NCBI GenBank assembly: GCA_945888705.1
Contig: CAMDAQ010000012.1
Coordinates: 1 to 37,197, forward strand
DNA from: Singulisphaera sp. GP187
GTDB taxonomy: Bacteria > Planctomycetota > Phycisphaerae > Phycisphaerales > SM1A02
Reading direction: 5' to 3'
DNA length: 37,197 nt
Shown: in pieces, positions 1-6,705 of the stretch
Numbering within the stretch: position 1 is the stretch's first letter
How the letters are laid out: the number at the start of each line of letters is the position of its first letter
The notes under the pieces: model-generated
Told to the model about the DNA's origin: nothing
Database searches by the model: none
What the model saw: only the letters and a program-made list of their open reading frames with translations
Made by a program: the position numbers and the translations under genes

Positions 1-201
1 CTCTGGAAGATCCTGTCGTACTGCCTCGAGGACCGCAGGCAGTCGTGGATGATGCGCCCCGATGGTGTGTTCGATCCGGTGTCCCACGACGGCGTGGATG
101 CGGGTGACCCATCCATGCTCGGCCTCCACCAGCGGCTCATGGATGACGCACGTGCCGAGTTCATGCGGCGTCACGGTGGCGACGAACGCATCGGTCCGTG
201 A
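1..201 (+). CDS. ppk1: Polyphosphate kinase 1, C-terminal fragment (cut by window edge)
   Basis: Frame 1 is open from the first base and ends in TGA at 199-201, giving the last 66 residues of a larger protein. The fragment begins LWKILSYCLEDRRQSW and continues MMRPDGVFDP. This resembles the C-terminal end of polyphosphate kinase 1, where a helix ending 'I-x-x-x-L-x-D-x-R/T-x-x' precedes a 'x-x-PDG-x-(Y/F)' turn and a final helix (here LHQRLMDDARAEFMRR). PPK1 makes inorganic polyphosphate from ATP through a phosphohistidine located in the part that is missing here. Little of the protein is visible, so the call rests on this short tail only. It is followed 30 bases later by the convergent end of a lipoprotein gene. 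Confidence 0.65.
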   Translation, partial: LWKILSYCLEDRRQSWMMRPDGVFDPVSHDGVDAGDPSMLGLHQRLMDDARAEFMRRHGGDERIGP

Positions 202-231
202 GCGATCGGCACTGCGCGCGTCCGTCAATCC

Positions 232-708
232 TCAGCGCGCGGGCGCCTTGAGGTCGGGCATCGTTCCGTCGACGGCCGTCGGCGCGGGGGCGCTGCCTGC
301 CGCCTTGATCGTCGGTGTGCCTTCGAACGACACGCTCGGCCGACTGAAGCCTGAGTCAAAGAGGATGTCGTTCAGTCGACCCGGTGCGACGTAGGAGAGT
401 TCGCCGCTCACGGACCACGCGCCGACTGATGACGGCAGCACCACGGGCAGCGACTCCTGGATCATCTCGCCCGGCGGCACGGTCCGTGTGGCGACCCACT
501 CGATCCGACGGCCGCCAGCATCGAGCGTCCAGCCATCGAGCACGAGCTGCGCATCCTTCGGGTTGTGCACGCGAAGGACGAGCGCCCATTCCTGCTCAGT
601 GCCGATCGTGGCGACGGGAACGGCCTCGACGATCTCGACTCGGGGTGCCGTGCCGCAGGCTGCCAGGAGCACGGGAACGGCCATCGCATGGCGGGCGGTC
701 AGTCGCAT
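232..708 (-). CDS. LEA14/WHy-domain-like lipoprotein
   Basis: This 158-residue protein starts MRLTARHAMAVPVLLAAC, a short lipoprotein signal with a lipobox (LLAAC) that would lipidate Cys18. The mature part has the pattern of the LEA14 / WHy (water stress and hypersensitive response) beta-sandwich: a strand 'ALVLRVHNPKD' near residues 40-50, 'LVLDGWTLDAGGRRIEW' and then 'VPPGEMIQESLPVVLP' near 75-95. In this family the 'NP' after the first strand and the 'PPGE' turn are typical. Its role in bacteria is poorly defined; envelope or desiccation-related binding is an inference. The ATG at 708 was chosen because it puts the lipobox at a normal distance. A TAGAGT -10-like hexamer lies only 7 bases upstream, so the mRNA may be leaderless. 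The gene is divergent from the large propeller gene. Confidence 0.7.
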   Translation of the reverse strand: MRLTARHAMAVPVLLAACGTAPRVEIVEAVPVATIGTEQEWALVLRVHNPKDAQLVLDGWTLDAGGRRIEWVATRTVPPGEMIQESLPVVLPSSVGAWSVSGELSYVAPGRLNDILFDSGFSRPSVSFEGTPTIKAAGSAPAPTAVDGTMPDLKAPAR

Positions 709-715
709 GCATGGG

Positions 716-721
716 ACTCTA
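716..721 (-). promoter_or_regulatory. Possible -10 element of the LEA14-like lipoprotein gene
   Basis: TAGAGT, read on the minus strand, matches the TATAAT consensus at 4 of 6 positions and ends 7 bases before the ATG at 708. There is no Shine-Dalgarno sequence between them. If it is used, transcription would start at or next to the start codon. No -35 is convincing, because only 26 bases separate this element from the opposing -10 of the neighbouring gene. Confidence 0.3.
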
Positions 722-747
722 CACGCGGCGCCCGGCCGCACGCGGCG

Positions 748-753
748 TACCAT
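748..753 (+). promoter_or_regulatory. Possible -10 element (TACCAT) of the propeller gene, leaderless arrangement
   Basis: TACCAT is followed by 6 bases (CACTCC) and then the ATG at 760. The same hexamer forms the -10 of the better-supported ndk and rpsO promoters in this window. No Shine-Dalgarno sequence is present. This spacing would put the transcription start at the start codon. No clear -35 was found. Confidence 0.4.
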
Positions 754-759
754 CACTCC

Positions 760-3700
760 ATGCATCGCGGACGTGCGTCGATCCTTGCTGCGTGCTTCGC
801 GGTGGCCACCGCAGCCGGTCACGCCGCGACGGCGCAGCAGTCCGTGATCATCCCGACCGTGGCGGATTCGCCGACGGCCGCCGAGCTGCTGCTTCGGGCC
901 GACGAACAAGCGGTGACCAATCCCGGCGAGAGTGCTCGCCTGGCCGCGGAACTCCTGCGCGACCTCGCCGACAAGCTCGTGCAGACCAAGCAGCCTGGCG
1001 TCTACCAGGGCGTGGCCGATCAGGTCGCGGCGCTGCTGGCATCCCAGCCCGCGGTGCTCGAGCGGTACCGCAACGAAGTCAGCGCGCAAGCGCGGGAGTG
1101 GCTGGCCGATGACCGCTTGATCGAGGTCGCCACGCGCTTCGCAGCGACCGATGCCGGACTCCAAGCCATGCTGCGGCTCGCCGGTCGCGCGCTCCAGGAT
1201 GCACGCGCCGATGAAGCGACCGCGTGGCTCCGCCGCGCCTCGATGCATCCTTCGGCGTCGCTCGATCCTGCGCCGCGCAATGCGCTCGAGGCGCTGGCAG
1301 CGTGGACGGCAGGGGATCGCACCGCGTGGATCGCATCAGTGGCGGACCTTGCGGCCGTGCCGGGCGTGGCTCCGTCGCTCGTCGAGGCGATCCGTGCCAT
1401 GGGTGAGCCGAGCGCGCGCGCGCAGCGTGCCGTACTCGGCGAGATCGCGCCTGACCCGGCGGCGCGGGTCCCTGCGATGCCATGGATCGAGGCCTGGTCC
1501 GCGCCGCTGACCTGGGCCCCGGCATCGATCCGCAACCGGGGCATCGTGCCGGTCGAGGACATGTTCGGTCGTGAGGACACCGGCCGGGCTGCGCGCAGCC
1601 GGCTGCACACGGTCGTGCCGATCATCGACCGCGGCGAGCTCATCGTGGCTGATGGTCGCGTGGTGACGTGCTTCGATCTCCTGACCCACACGCTGCGTTG
1701 GCAGGCGATGCTCGCGATCGAGCAGGCCGCGCGAAGCGCCGACACGATGCTCACGCCCTGCGTGGTCGATGCCGAGCGCGTCCATTCGGTCGTCTCCGTC
1801 GGCGAGCTCGGCGGCGCGATCTCCTCGCGCGTGGTGACCGTGCGCCGCGGTGATGGCCGCGTGCTCTGGCAGCGCTCGCTCGAGGAACCGGATGGCCTCC
1901 ATCCCGGCGGCCTGCGCGCAGCGGGCTCGACCGCCTTGGCCGGCGATGTGCTCGCCGTGCCATGCTTGCGCCAGAATGGCCGCCTCGAGCTCGCGTGCTG
2001 GATCATCGGGCTCGATGCCGAGGACGGCTCCACGCGGTGGGCCGTCCCGCTCGGCGCAGCCAACGGCCTGCTGCCTGAGTTCGGCAACGTCACGACGATC
2101 CGTGGCGGCATGGGTGCCGTGGCGCACCGCGGCCTCGTGCTGGTCGGCACGATGGTCGGGACCGCAGCATGCATCGAGGCGCCGACGGGCGCCGTGCGCT
2201 GGATCGCGCGCGATGAACTGGCGCGCACGCGCCAGCAGCCACCGCAGGAATCGTGGGAAGCCTCGGCGCCGGTCGTGGACGGCGATGCGGCGTGGTTCCT
2301 GCACGCCGATGCGCGCGTGGCGATGCGTCGCGCGCTTGCCGATGGCGCCGTGATCACCGCACAGCCGCTCGGACAGGGCGAGCCGCTTGGTGCGGCGCAG
2401 TACCTCGTCGGCGCTTCGGGCACCATCGTCGGTGTCGCTGCGAGCGGTGCGCTGTCTGCGGTAGGCGGAGCCGACCCGGCCGCGCGGCTCTGGCAGTTGG
2501 CCGCGGTCGACTTGGAGCCGCTCGTGGGGCGCGCGGTGCTCGCGCGATCCGGCGATCGACCAGTCGTCGTGCTGCCACGCGCCTCGCGGGTCGATGTGCA
2601 CGACCTCGCCTCGGGGGCATCGATCGGATCGATGCCCGTGCGGCGCAGCGGTGCAATCGGCGTCGGAGACGAACGCGTCGCGATCGCGTCGGAGATGAAC
2701 CTCGAGGTCTGGGGGCAGGGCGAACGGATCGTGGCAGACCTGATGGCCTTGGTCGACCGAGGAGCCTCGAGCGACGCAGAGATCGCGCTCGCCGAGTCGG
2801 CGCTGGCCCAAGGCGACACGACGCGGGCGCTCGACATGGCTCGCCGGGCGCTCGCGCGGCTCGCGGTGATCGAGGACCGCGACGATGTCCCGGTCGCGCG
2901 GGCGCGCGTCGTCGATGTGCTGCTCGAACTCGTGCGGCGCAGCCCCGATGGCACCGAGGCCGTCGACGTCCTCCGTCAGTCGGCGTTGCTGCCGTCGCAG
3001 TCGCTGCGCGTGGCCCTGGCCCTTGCCGAGCGCCATGCTGTGCGCTCGGAGTGGGCTGATGCGGCCCGCACGATCGCCGAGGCCATGCCTGCGCTCGACC
3101 ACGATGCGCTGGTCGATCATGGTGGCGCACGCGTGCGCACGAGCCAGGTGCTTTCGGTGGCGATGCAGCGCCTGGTGGTGCAGGCCCATGCGGCTCGGAG
3201 CAACGCCATCGAGCAGGCCGCCGAGGAAGCCGTCCGGCGGGCAGATCGCGCTTCCCCCGAAGCGATCGCTCGGGCTTGGCGAGGCACGTTGGCCTCGATC
3301 GGCACGCTGGTCGAGGCAAGCGCGCGCGCGCGTGCGGCTGATCGGCTCGATGATGCGAACCGCTGTGCGCAGCGGGCGGCACTGCTCGCGCTTGAGCGCA
3401 CCGATGCAGGGCTTCCCGTGGATGCAACGCTCCTCGATCGGGTCGCCGCGCGCGTGATCGAGGTGGGCGCCGGCGACCTGCTCGCCGTGAAGACGCTTCG
3501 TCGGTTGCACCGTGTCGCGCCGTCGGCCGCGGCGTTCACGGCGATCGCCGCTACCGAGCCGTGGATCATCGCGCCTCGACTGGCCCGCGTGGGCGATGCG
3601 CCACGCAAGGGCCAACGGGCGATCCAGTTCTCCGCAAGCTTGCCCGCGCTCGATGCGTTCGCACGGCAGCAATCGACACCCGAACGTGGCGTGCTCGTCG

Positions 3701-4833
3701 TGAACCAGCAGCTCGTCGGGATCAAGGGCTCCACGCTCGCACCCGAATGGGCCCTCGAGATCGAGGACCCCTCGCCGGGCATCGTGCGCATGCTGCCGAC
3801 CATGATGGTGCTCGAGCGCACCATGACGTTGCCCGGCCGGCTTCGTGGGCTCGATCCCGCGACCGGCGCGGTGGCATGGTCGATCGAGGACCTCGGCCTG
3901 CTGCTTGGGCCCGTGCAGCCGATCGCGGGCTGGCGCGACGACGAGAACGTGCTGTCCCGTCGTGGCCAGTTCGTCGCCTTGCCGCTCGGTGATGGAACGG
4001 TGGCGGTCCGGGGCGACGGCAGCTGCGCACGGATCGGGGCCGATGGACGCGTCCGCTGGACCAGCGGCCGCTCGTTGCCGATCGTCGAGCATGTCCAGGC
4101 AGCGCTCGGCGGCTTGGCGCTCGTGGGCACCTCGCTCAGTTCTGATCCTGCGCTCACGCTCGTCTCCTCAGCGTCCGGCCAGGAGCGTGGCCAGGTGTAT
4201 CTCGAGGGCATGGCCTCGGTCGACGCGGTCGAGCCCACGCTGTGCGGCTTCGTGGTCACGCGTGGACTCTCCAGCACGCTCGTCGAGGACACCGAGGCCG
4301 GACCGCGCATCCTGTGGGAGCGCATGAGCCCGCCCGGCGCCACGCGTCGGATGCCGTCCATCGTCCTGCACGAGGCCATGTTCGGGGGCCAGCCCACCGA
4401 TGGTTCGTACCGGCTCGATCTCGATGATGGCTCGAGCACGGCGCTCGATTGGGACGGCGGGATCTCGGGAGCCTGGAGCCCTTTGCTCGAACTCGATGAT
4501 GGATTGCTCTTTGCCAAGGGTGATCGCGTGGTTCTGGCCCAGGCGACCGGGCGCATCATCGGCAGTGCGCGGCTCGCCCCGTCGGCCACGCCTCAGCTGG
4601 CCATCGCCTGCGACGGCGGCGTGATCGTGCAGGTGCTGGAGATGCCGGAATTGCCTGCAGTCCAAGGCGGTTCGACGTTCACGCTCCTCGATCCTGCACA
4701 GGGCCTTCGTCAGGTGCGCAGCATGGCGCGGCTCATGGTCCCGGTCGGATGGCGGCGCTCGATGCTGCTCGATGGCTGGATCCTCGAGTTCGGCGAGGAT
4801 CAGTGCATCGCGATCCCGGTCGGGTCGGGTTGA
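760..4833 (+). CDS. Large exported PQQ-like beta-propeller protein with a helical middle region
   Basis: A 1357-residue protein with a Sec signal peptide at residues 1-26 (hydrophobic ILAACFAVATAAGHA, cleavage near ATA-QQ). Two regions contain beta-propeller blades of the quinoprotein/PQQ-like type, each pairing a 'DLLTHTLRW', 'DAEDGSTRW', 'EAPTGAVRW' or 'DPATGAVAW' strand-turn-Trp motif with an 'L-V-G-T' strand. One lies at about residues 240-660 and the other near the C-terminus. Between them is an Ala/Arg-rich helical stretch with TPR-like helices (for example ALAQGDTTRALDMARRALARL). The fold resembles BamB and other planctomycete propeller proteins. Catalytic quinone-binding residues cannot be assigned, so it may be a structural or binding protein. 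The ATG at 760 places the signal peptide at the N-terminus; the frame is open further upstream but that part looks non-coding. Single gene, divergent from the lipoprotein gene. Confidence 0.75.
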   Translation: MHRGRASILAACFAVATAAGHAATAQQSVIIPTVADSPTAAELLLRADEQAVTNPGESARLAAELLRDLADKLVQTKQPGVYQGVADQVAALLASQPAVLERYRNEVSAQAREWLADDRLIEVATRFAATDAGLQAMLRLAGRALQDARADEATAWLRRASMHPSASLDPAPRNALEALAAWTAGDRTAWIASVADLAAVPGVAPSLVEAIRAMGEPSARAQRAVLGEIAPDPAARVPAMPWIEAWSAPLTWAPASIRNRGIVPVEDMFGREDTGRAARSRLHTVVPIIDRGELIVADGRVVTCFDLLTHTLRWQAMLAIEQAARSADTMLTPCVVDAERVHSVVSVGELGGAISSRVVTVRRGDGRVLWQRSLEEPDGLHPGGLRAAGSTALAGDVLAVPCLRQNGRLELACWIIGLDAEDGSTRWAVPLGAANGLLPEFGNVTTIRGGMGAVAHRGLVLVGTMVGTAACIEAPTGAVRWIARDELARTRQQPPQESWEASAPVVDGDAAWFLHADARVAMRRALADGAVITAQPLGQGEPLGAAQYLVGASGTIVGVAASGALSAVGGADPAARLWQLAAVDLEPLVGRAVLARSGDRPVVVLPRASRVDVHDLASGASIGSMPVRRSGAIGVGDERVAIASEMNLEVWGQGERIVADLMALVDRGASSDAEIALAESALAQGDTTRALDMARRALARLAVIEDRDDVPVARARVVDVLLELVRRSPDGTEAVDVLRQSALLPSQSLRVALALAERHAVRSEWADAARTIAEAMPALDHDALVDHGGARVRTSQVLSVAMQRLVVQAHAARSNAIEQAAEEAVRRADRASPEAIARAWRGTLASIGTLVEASARARAADRLDDANRCAQRAALLALERTDAGLPVDATLLDRVAARVIEVGAGDLLAVKTLRRLHRVAPSAAAFTAIAATEPWIIAPRLARVGDAPRKGQRAIQFSASLPALDAFARQQSTPERGVLVVNQQLVGIKGSTLAPEWALEIEDPSPGIVRMLPTMMVLERTMTLPGRLRGLDPATGAVAWSIEDLGLLLGPVQPIAGWRDDENVLSRRGQFVALPLGDGTVAVRGDGSCARIGADGRVRWTSGRSLPIVEHVQAALGGLALVGTSLSSDPALTLVSSASGQERGQVYLEGMASVDAVEPTLCGFVVTRGLSSTLVEDTEAGPRILWERMSPPGATRRMPSIVLHEAMFGGQPTDGSYRLDLDDGSSTALDWDGGISGAWSPLLELDDGLLFAKGDRVVLAQATGRIIGSARLAPSATPQLAIACDGGVIVQVLEMPELPAVQGGSTFTLLDPAQGLRQVRSMARLMVPVGWRRSMLLDGWILEFGEDQCIAIPVGSG

Positions 4834-4868
4834 CAGACCGCCCCGAGCACACGATAGTCCCGCCCAAC

Positions 4869-4873
4869 GGAGG
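4869..4873 (+). promoter_or_regulatory. Ribosome binding site of the poly-acidic protein gene
   Basis: GGAGG ends 4 bases before the ATG at 4878. It fixes the start of a gene whose open frame extends upstream into the preceding propeller gene. Confidence 0.6.
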
Positions 4874-4877
4874 ACCT

Positions 4878-5324
4878 ATGCCATCCATCGCGGCCATCGG
4901 CCGGACATTCGCCAGCCTCATCGCCCCCTCGCAGGAAGCCCTTGGCTACGACGAGGAGGACACTGACGCCTTCCAGGAAATCGACGACGACGACGACTTC
5001 GGCGAGGAAGAGTTCGCCGACGAGGATGGACTCGATGAGGAGGAGGAGAAGGACGGCGAGTCCAAGGACGGCGAGGATGACCTCGACGACGAGGATGACG
5101 ACGACGACTTCTTCGATGATGACGAGGACGAAGAAGAGGATGAGGAAGACGAAGACGAGGAAGACGAAGAGGACGACGAAGACGAGGATGAGGACGACGA
5201 CGAAGAGGACGACGACGAAGAGGACGAGGACGAGGAAGACGAAGACGAGGATGAAGACGAGGATGACGACGACGACGAGGATGACGATGAGGATGAAGAC
5301 GAAGACGAAGACGAAGACGACTGA
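4878..5324 (+). CDS. Small protein with an all-acidic (Asp/Glu) C-terminal half
   Basis: A 148-residue protein. The first 25 residues (MPSIAAIGRTFASLIAPSQE...) are an ordinary, mildly hydrophobic segment. Residues 25-79 are strongly acidic with a few F, L, G and K. Residues 80-148 are an uninterrupted run of 69 Asp/Glu. Codons are almost all GAC, GAG, GAA and GAT in mixed order, so the DNA is a degenerate GAN repeat that is purine-rich on this strand. The strong ribosome binding site and a terminator right after the stop argue that it is a real gene. It has no recognisable domain. Acidic tails of this kind in other proteins bind cations, histone-like proteins or other basic partners, but no function can be assigned here. 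It lies 44 bases after the propeller gene and could be co-transcribed with it. Confidence 0.7.
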   Translation: MPSIAAIGRTFASLIAPSQEALGYDEEDTDAFQEIDDDDDFGEEEFADEDGLDEEEEKDGESKDGEDDLDDEDDDDDFFDDDEDEEEDEEDEDEEDEEDDEDEDEDDDEEDDDEEDEDEEDEDEDEDEDDDDDEDDDEDEDEDEDEDD

Positions 5325-5351
5325 TCCTCGGTGAATCCAGGAACGCTCCCG

Positions 5352-5380
5352 AAGGGCCGGCCAACCGCCGGCCCTTGTTC
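5352..5380 (+). terminator. Hairpin terminator after the poly-acidic gene
   Basis: A perfect 10-base-pair stem (AAGGGCCGGC at 5352-5361 and its complement at 5367-5376) encloses the 5-base loop CAACC and is followed by a short T-rich stretch (TTGTTC). It lies 27 bases after the stop codon. The T-rich side is on the plus strand, but the symmetric stem could also stop the convergent T2SS transcript. Confidence 0.7.
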
Positions 5381-5424
5381 ATGGGTGGGACGACCGATTC
5401 GCGGTCAAGGCGACGGATCGCGGC

Positions 5425-6705
5425 TCACGCGCTGCGGGGCGGCGCAAAGGTCAACCGATAGATCCGCAGCGAGCGCCCGTTGGGTCGAGCAAGCAGCGCC
5501 GACGTGCCCTGTGCATGCAGCAGGATCCATGTGCCTTCGGCAACAAGCACGCGCCGCGCCGGATCGGGTGTCGGGCCCGAGCAGGCCCAGACCCGATCGC
5601 TCGAGGTCCACAGGCAGTGGCGCCCGCACTGGATCATGCCCGTCGTGCCCTCGGGCAGCAGGGTGGGCGCCTCGTTGATCCGCGGGTCCCAGGTCGCCAT
5701 GCGGCTGAATCTGGGGTGGTAGAGCAGCGACGTCGATCCGCTCGTGCAGGTGGGGCCCAGCGCGTTCACGCACTGCCACGCCAGCTCTCGGGTCCCTCGC
5801 ATCGAGAGCACGGCCGTCTGCAGCGGTGCGGGTTCGCTGCGGGCAGGCGAGGCATCGAACGCTGCGGCACGGAGCACGCCGTCTCGAACCTGGATCGCCG
5901 TGAGCACGCCATCGACCAGGCTCGGTCCGCTCCACTCAACGCCGTCGACCGGCGCGATCGACGGTCCCGCTCCGTCTGCGCAGGGCAGCCACCACTCGCG
6001 GATCCTCTCGAACGCTGCTTGCTCGACGCTCCACGACCGAGCGCCGGGAGCACGCCGGCACCAGGTCACCATGATGCGGTCTCCATGTCCGTTGATCCAC
6101 GCACCCGCGTTGGTCGCGCCATCATCAAGCAGCCATTGCACGGAACCATCGAGCGGTGACATCACGCCGAGCCGCCGAGCCCCACCCGCTTGCGGCTCCT
6201 CGATGAGCGCGCCGCCACCATTCCCGTCGATCCAGCACCGACCAAGGAACAGATCCGGCCCAAGGTTTCGTGCCGCACCAAGGCCGCCGGGTTCAACGGT
6301 GTGGATCGCCACGGTTCCCGCGTTGCGCTTGGGTGCATCGGTGGTGCCGAGCCGGGTGGGCCAGTCCGGGACGCTGTCGACCTGCACCGCGATGGCGCTG
6401 GCGTCGCCAGCGACGACCGGCATCGTGAACCCGTCCCAGGCAACGTCGCCGAGGGCCACCAACCCGAACTCGACGGAGGCGAGCTTTGGGTCCTGCTCGC
6501 TCGATGGCCGCACGGGGGCGCTCGGCGGCCCGCCGGAGCAGCCCACGAGCACCGCAAGGCCCGTCGCCCAGACGGTTGCCCAGACCGCCACCAAGCCACG
6601 AGCGGCGATGCATCCTCGTGCCGCGATGCCAATCTCCCGCGCGCGGGGAAGGCATGCCGTGGCTGGCAGCGCTGGATCAGGGCGTCGTCGGTGGAGTCGG
6701 GGCAT
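5425..6705 (-). CDS. Lipoprotein of unknown function at the end of the T2SS operon
   Basis: A 426-residue open frame directly downstream of the secretin gene. The segment VWATGLAVLVGCSGG (Cys56) is a lipoprotein signal with lipobox LVGC. If the ATG at 6705 is used, the signal is preceded by an unusually long Arg-rich leader of about 38 residues and the gene overlaps gspD by 29 bases. An internal TTG or GTG start at about 6594/6591 would give a normal-length signal, so the start is uncertain. The mature part has repeated strand-rich segments with Trp and Gly (for example DGSVQWLLDDGATNAGAWINGHG), possibly a degenerate beta-propeller, and several Cys (CRRAPG, LPCADG, WQCVNALGPTC, IQCGRHCLW). 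No family was recognised. Its position suggests a secretin-associated factor or a secreted cargo; both are inference. Confidence 0.65.
   Translation of the reverse strand: MPRLHRRRPDPALPATACLPRAREIGIAARGCIAARGLVAVWATVWATGLAVLVGCSGGPPSAPVRPSSEQDPKLASVEFGLVALGDVAWDGFTMPVVAGDASAIAVQVDSVPDWPTRLGTTDAPKRNAGTVAIHTVEPGGLGAARNLGPDLFLGRCWIDGNGGGALIEEPQAGGARRLGVMSPLDGSVQWLLDDGATNAGAWINGHGDRIMVTWCRRAPGARSWSVEQAAFERIREWWLPCADGAGPSIAPVDGVEWSGPSLVDGVLTAIQVRDGVLRAAAFDASPARSEPAPLQTAVLSMRGTRELAWQCVNALGPTCTSGSTSLLYHPRFSRMATWDPRINEAPTLLPEGTTGMIQCGRHCLWTSSDRVWACSGPTPDPARRVLVAEGTWILLHAQGTSALLARPNGRSLRIYRLTFAPPRSA

Noticed and set aside
1020-4092. Long minus-strand open frames opposite the propeller gene
   Set aside because: Arg/Ser- and His/Arg-rich shadows in a high-GC gene. 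The plus-strand gene has a signal peptide and propeller motifs.
4930-5324. GAN tandem repeat considered as a microsatellite or CRISPR-like array
   Set aside because: No constant unit or spacers. The repetition follows from Asp/Glu codons and the frame is kept open, so it is coding.
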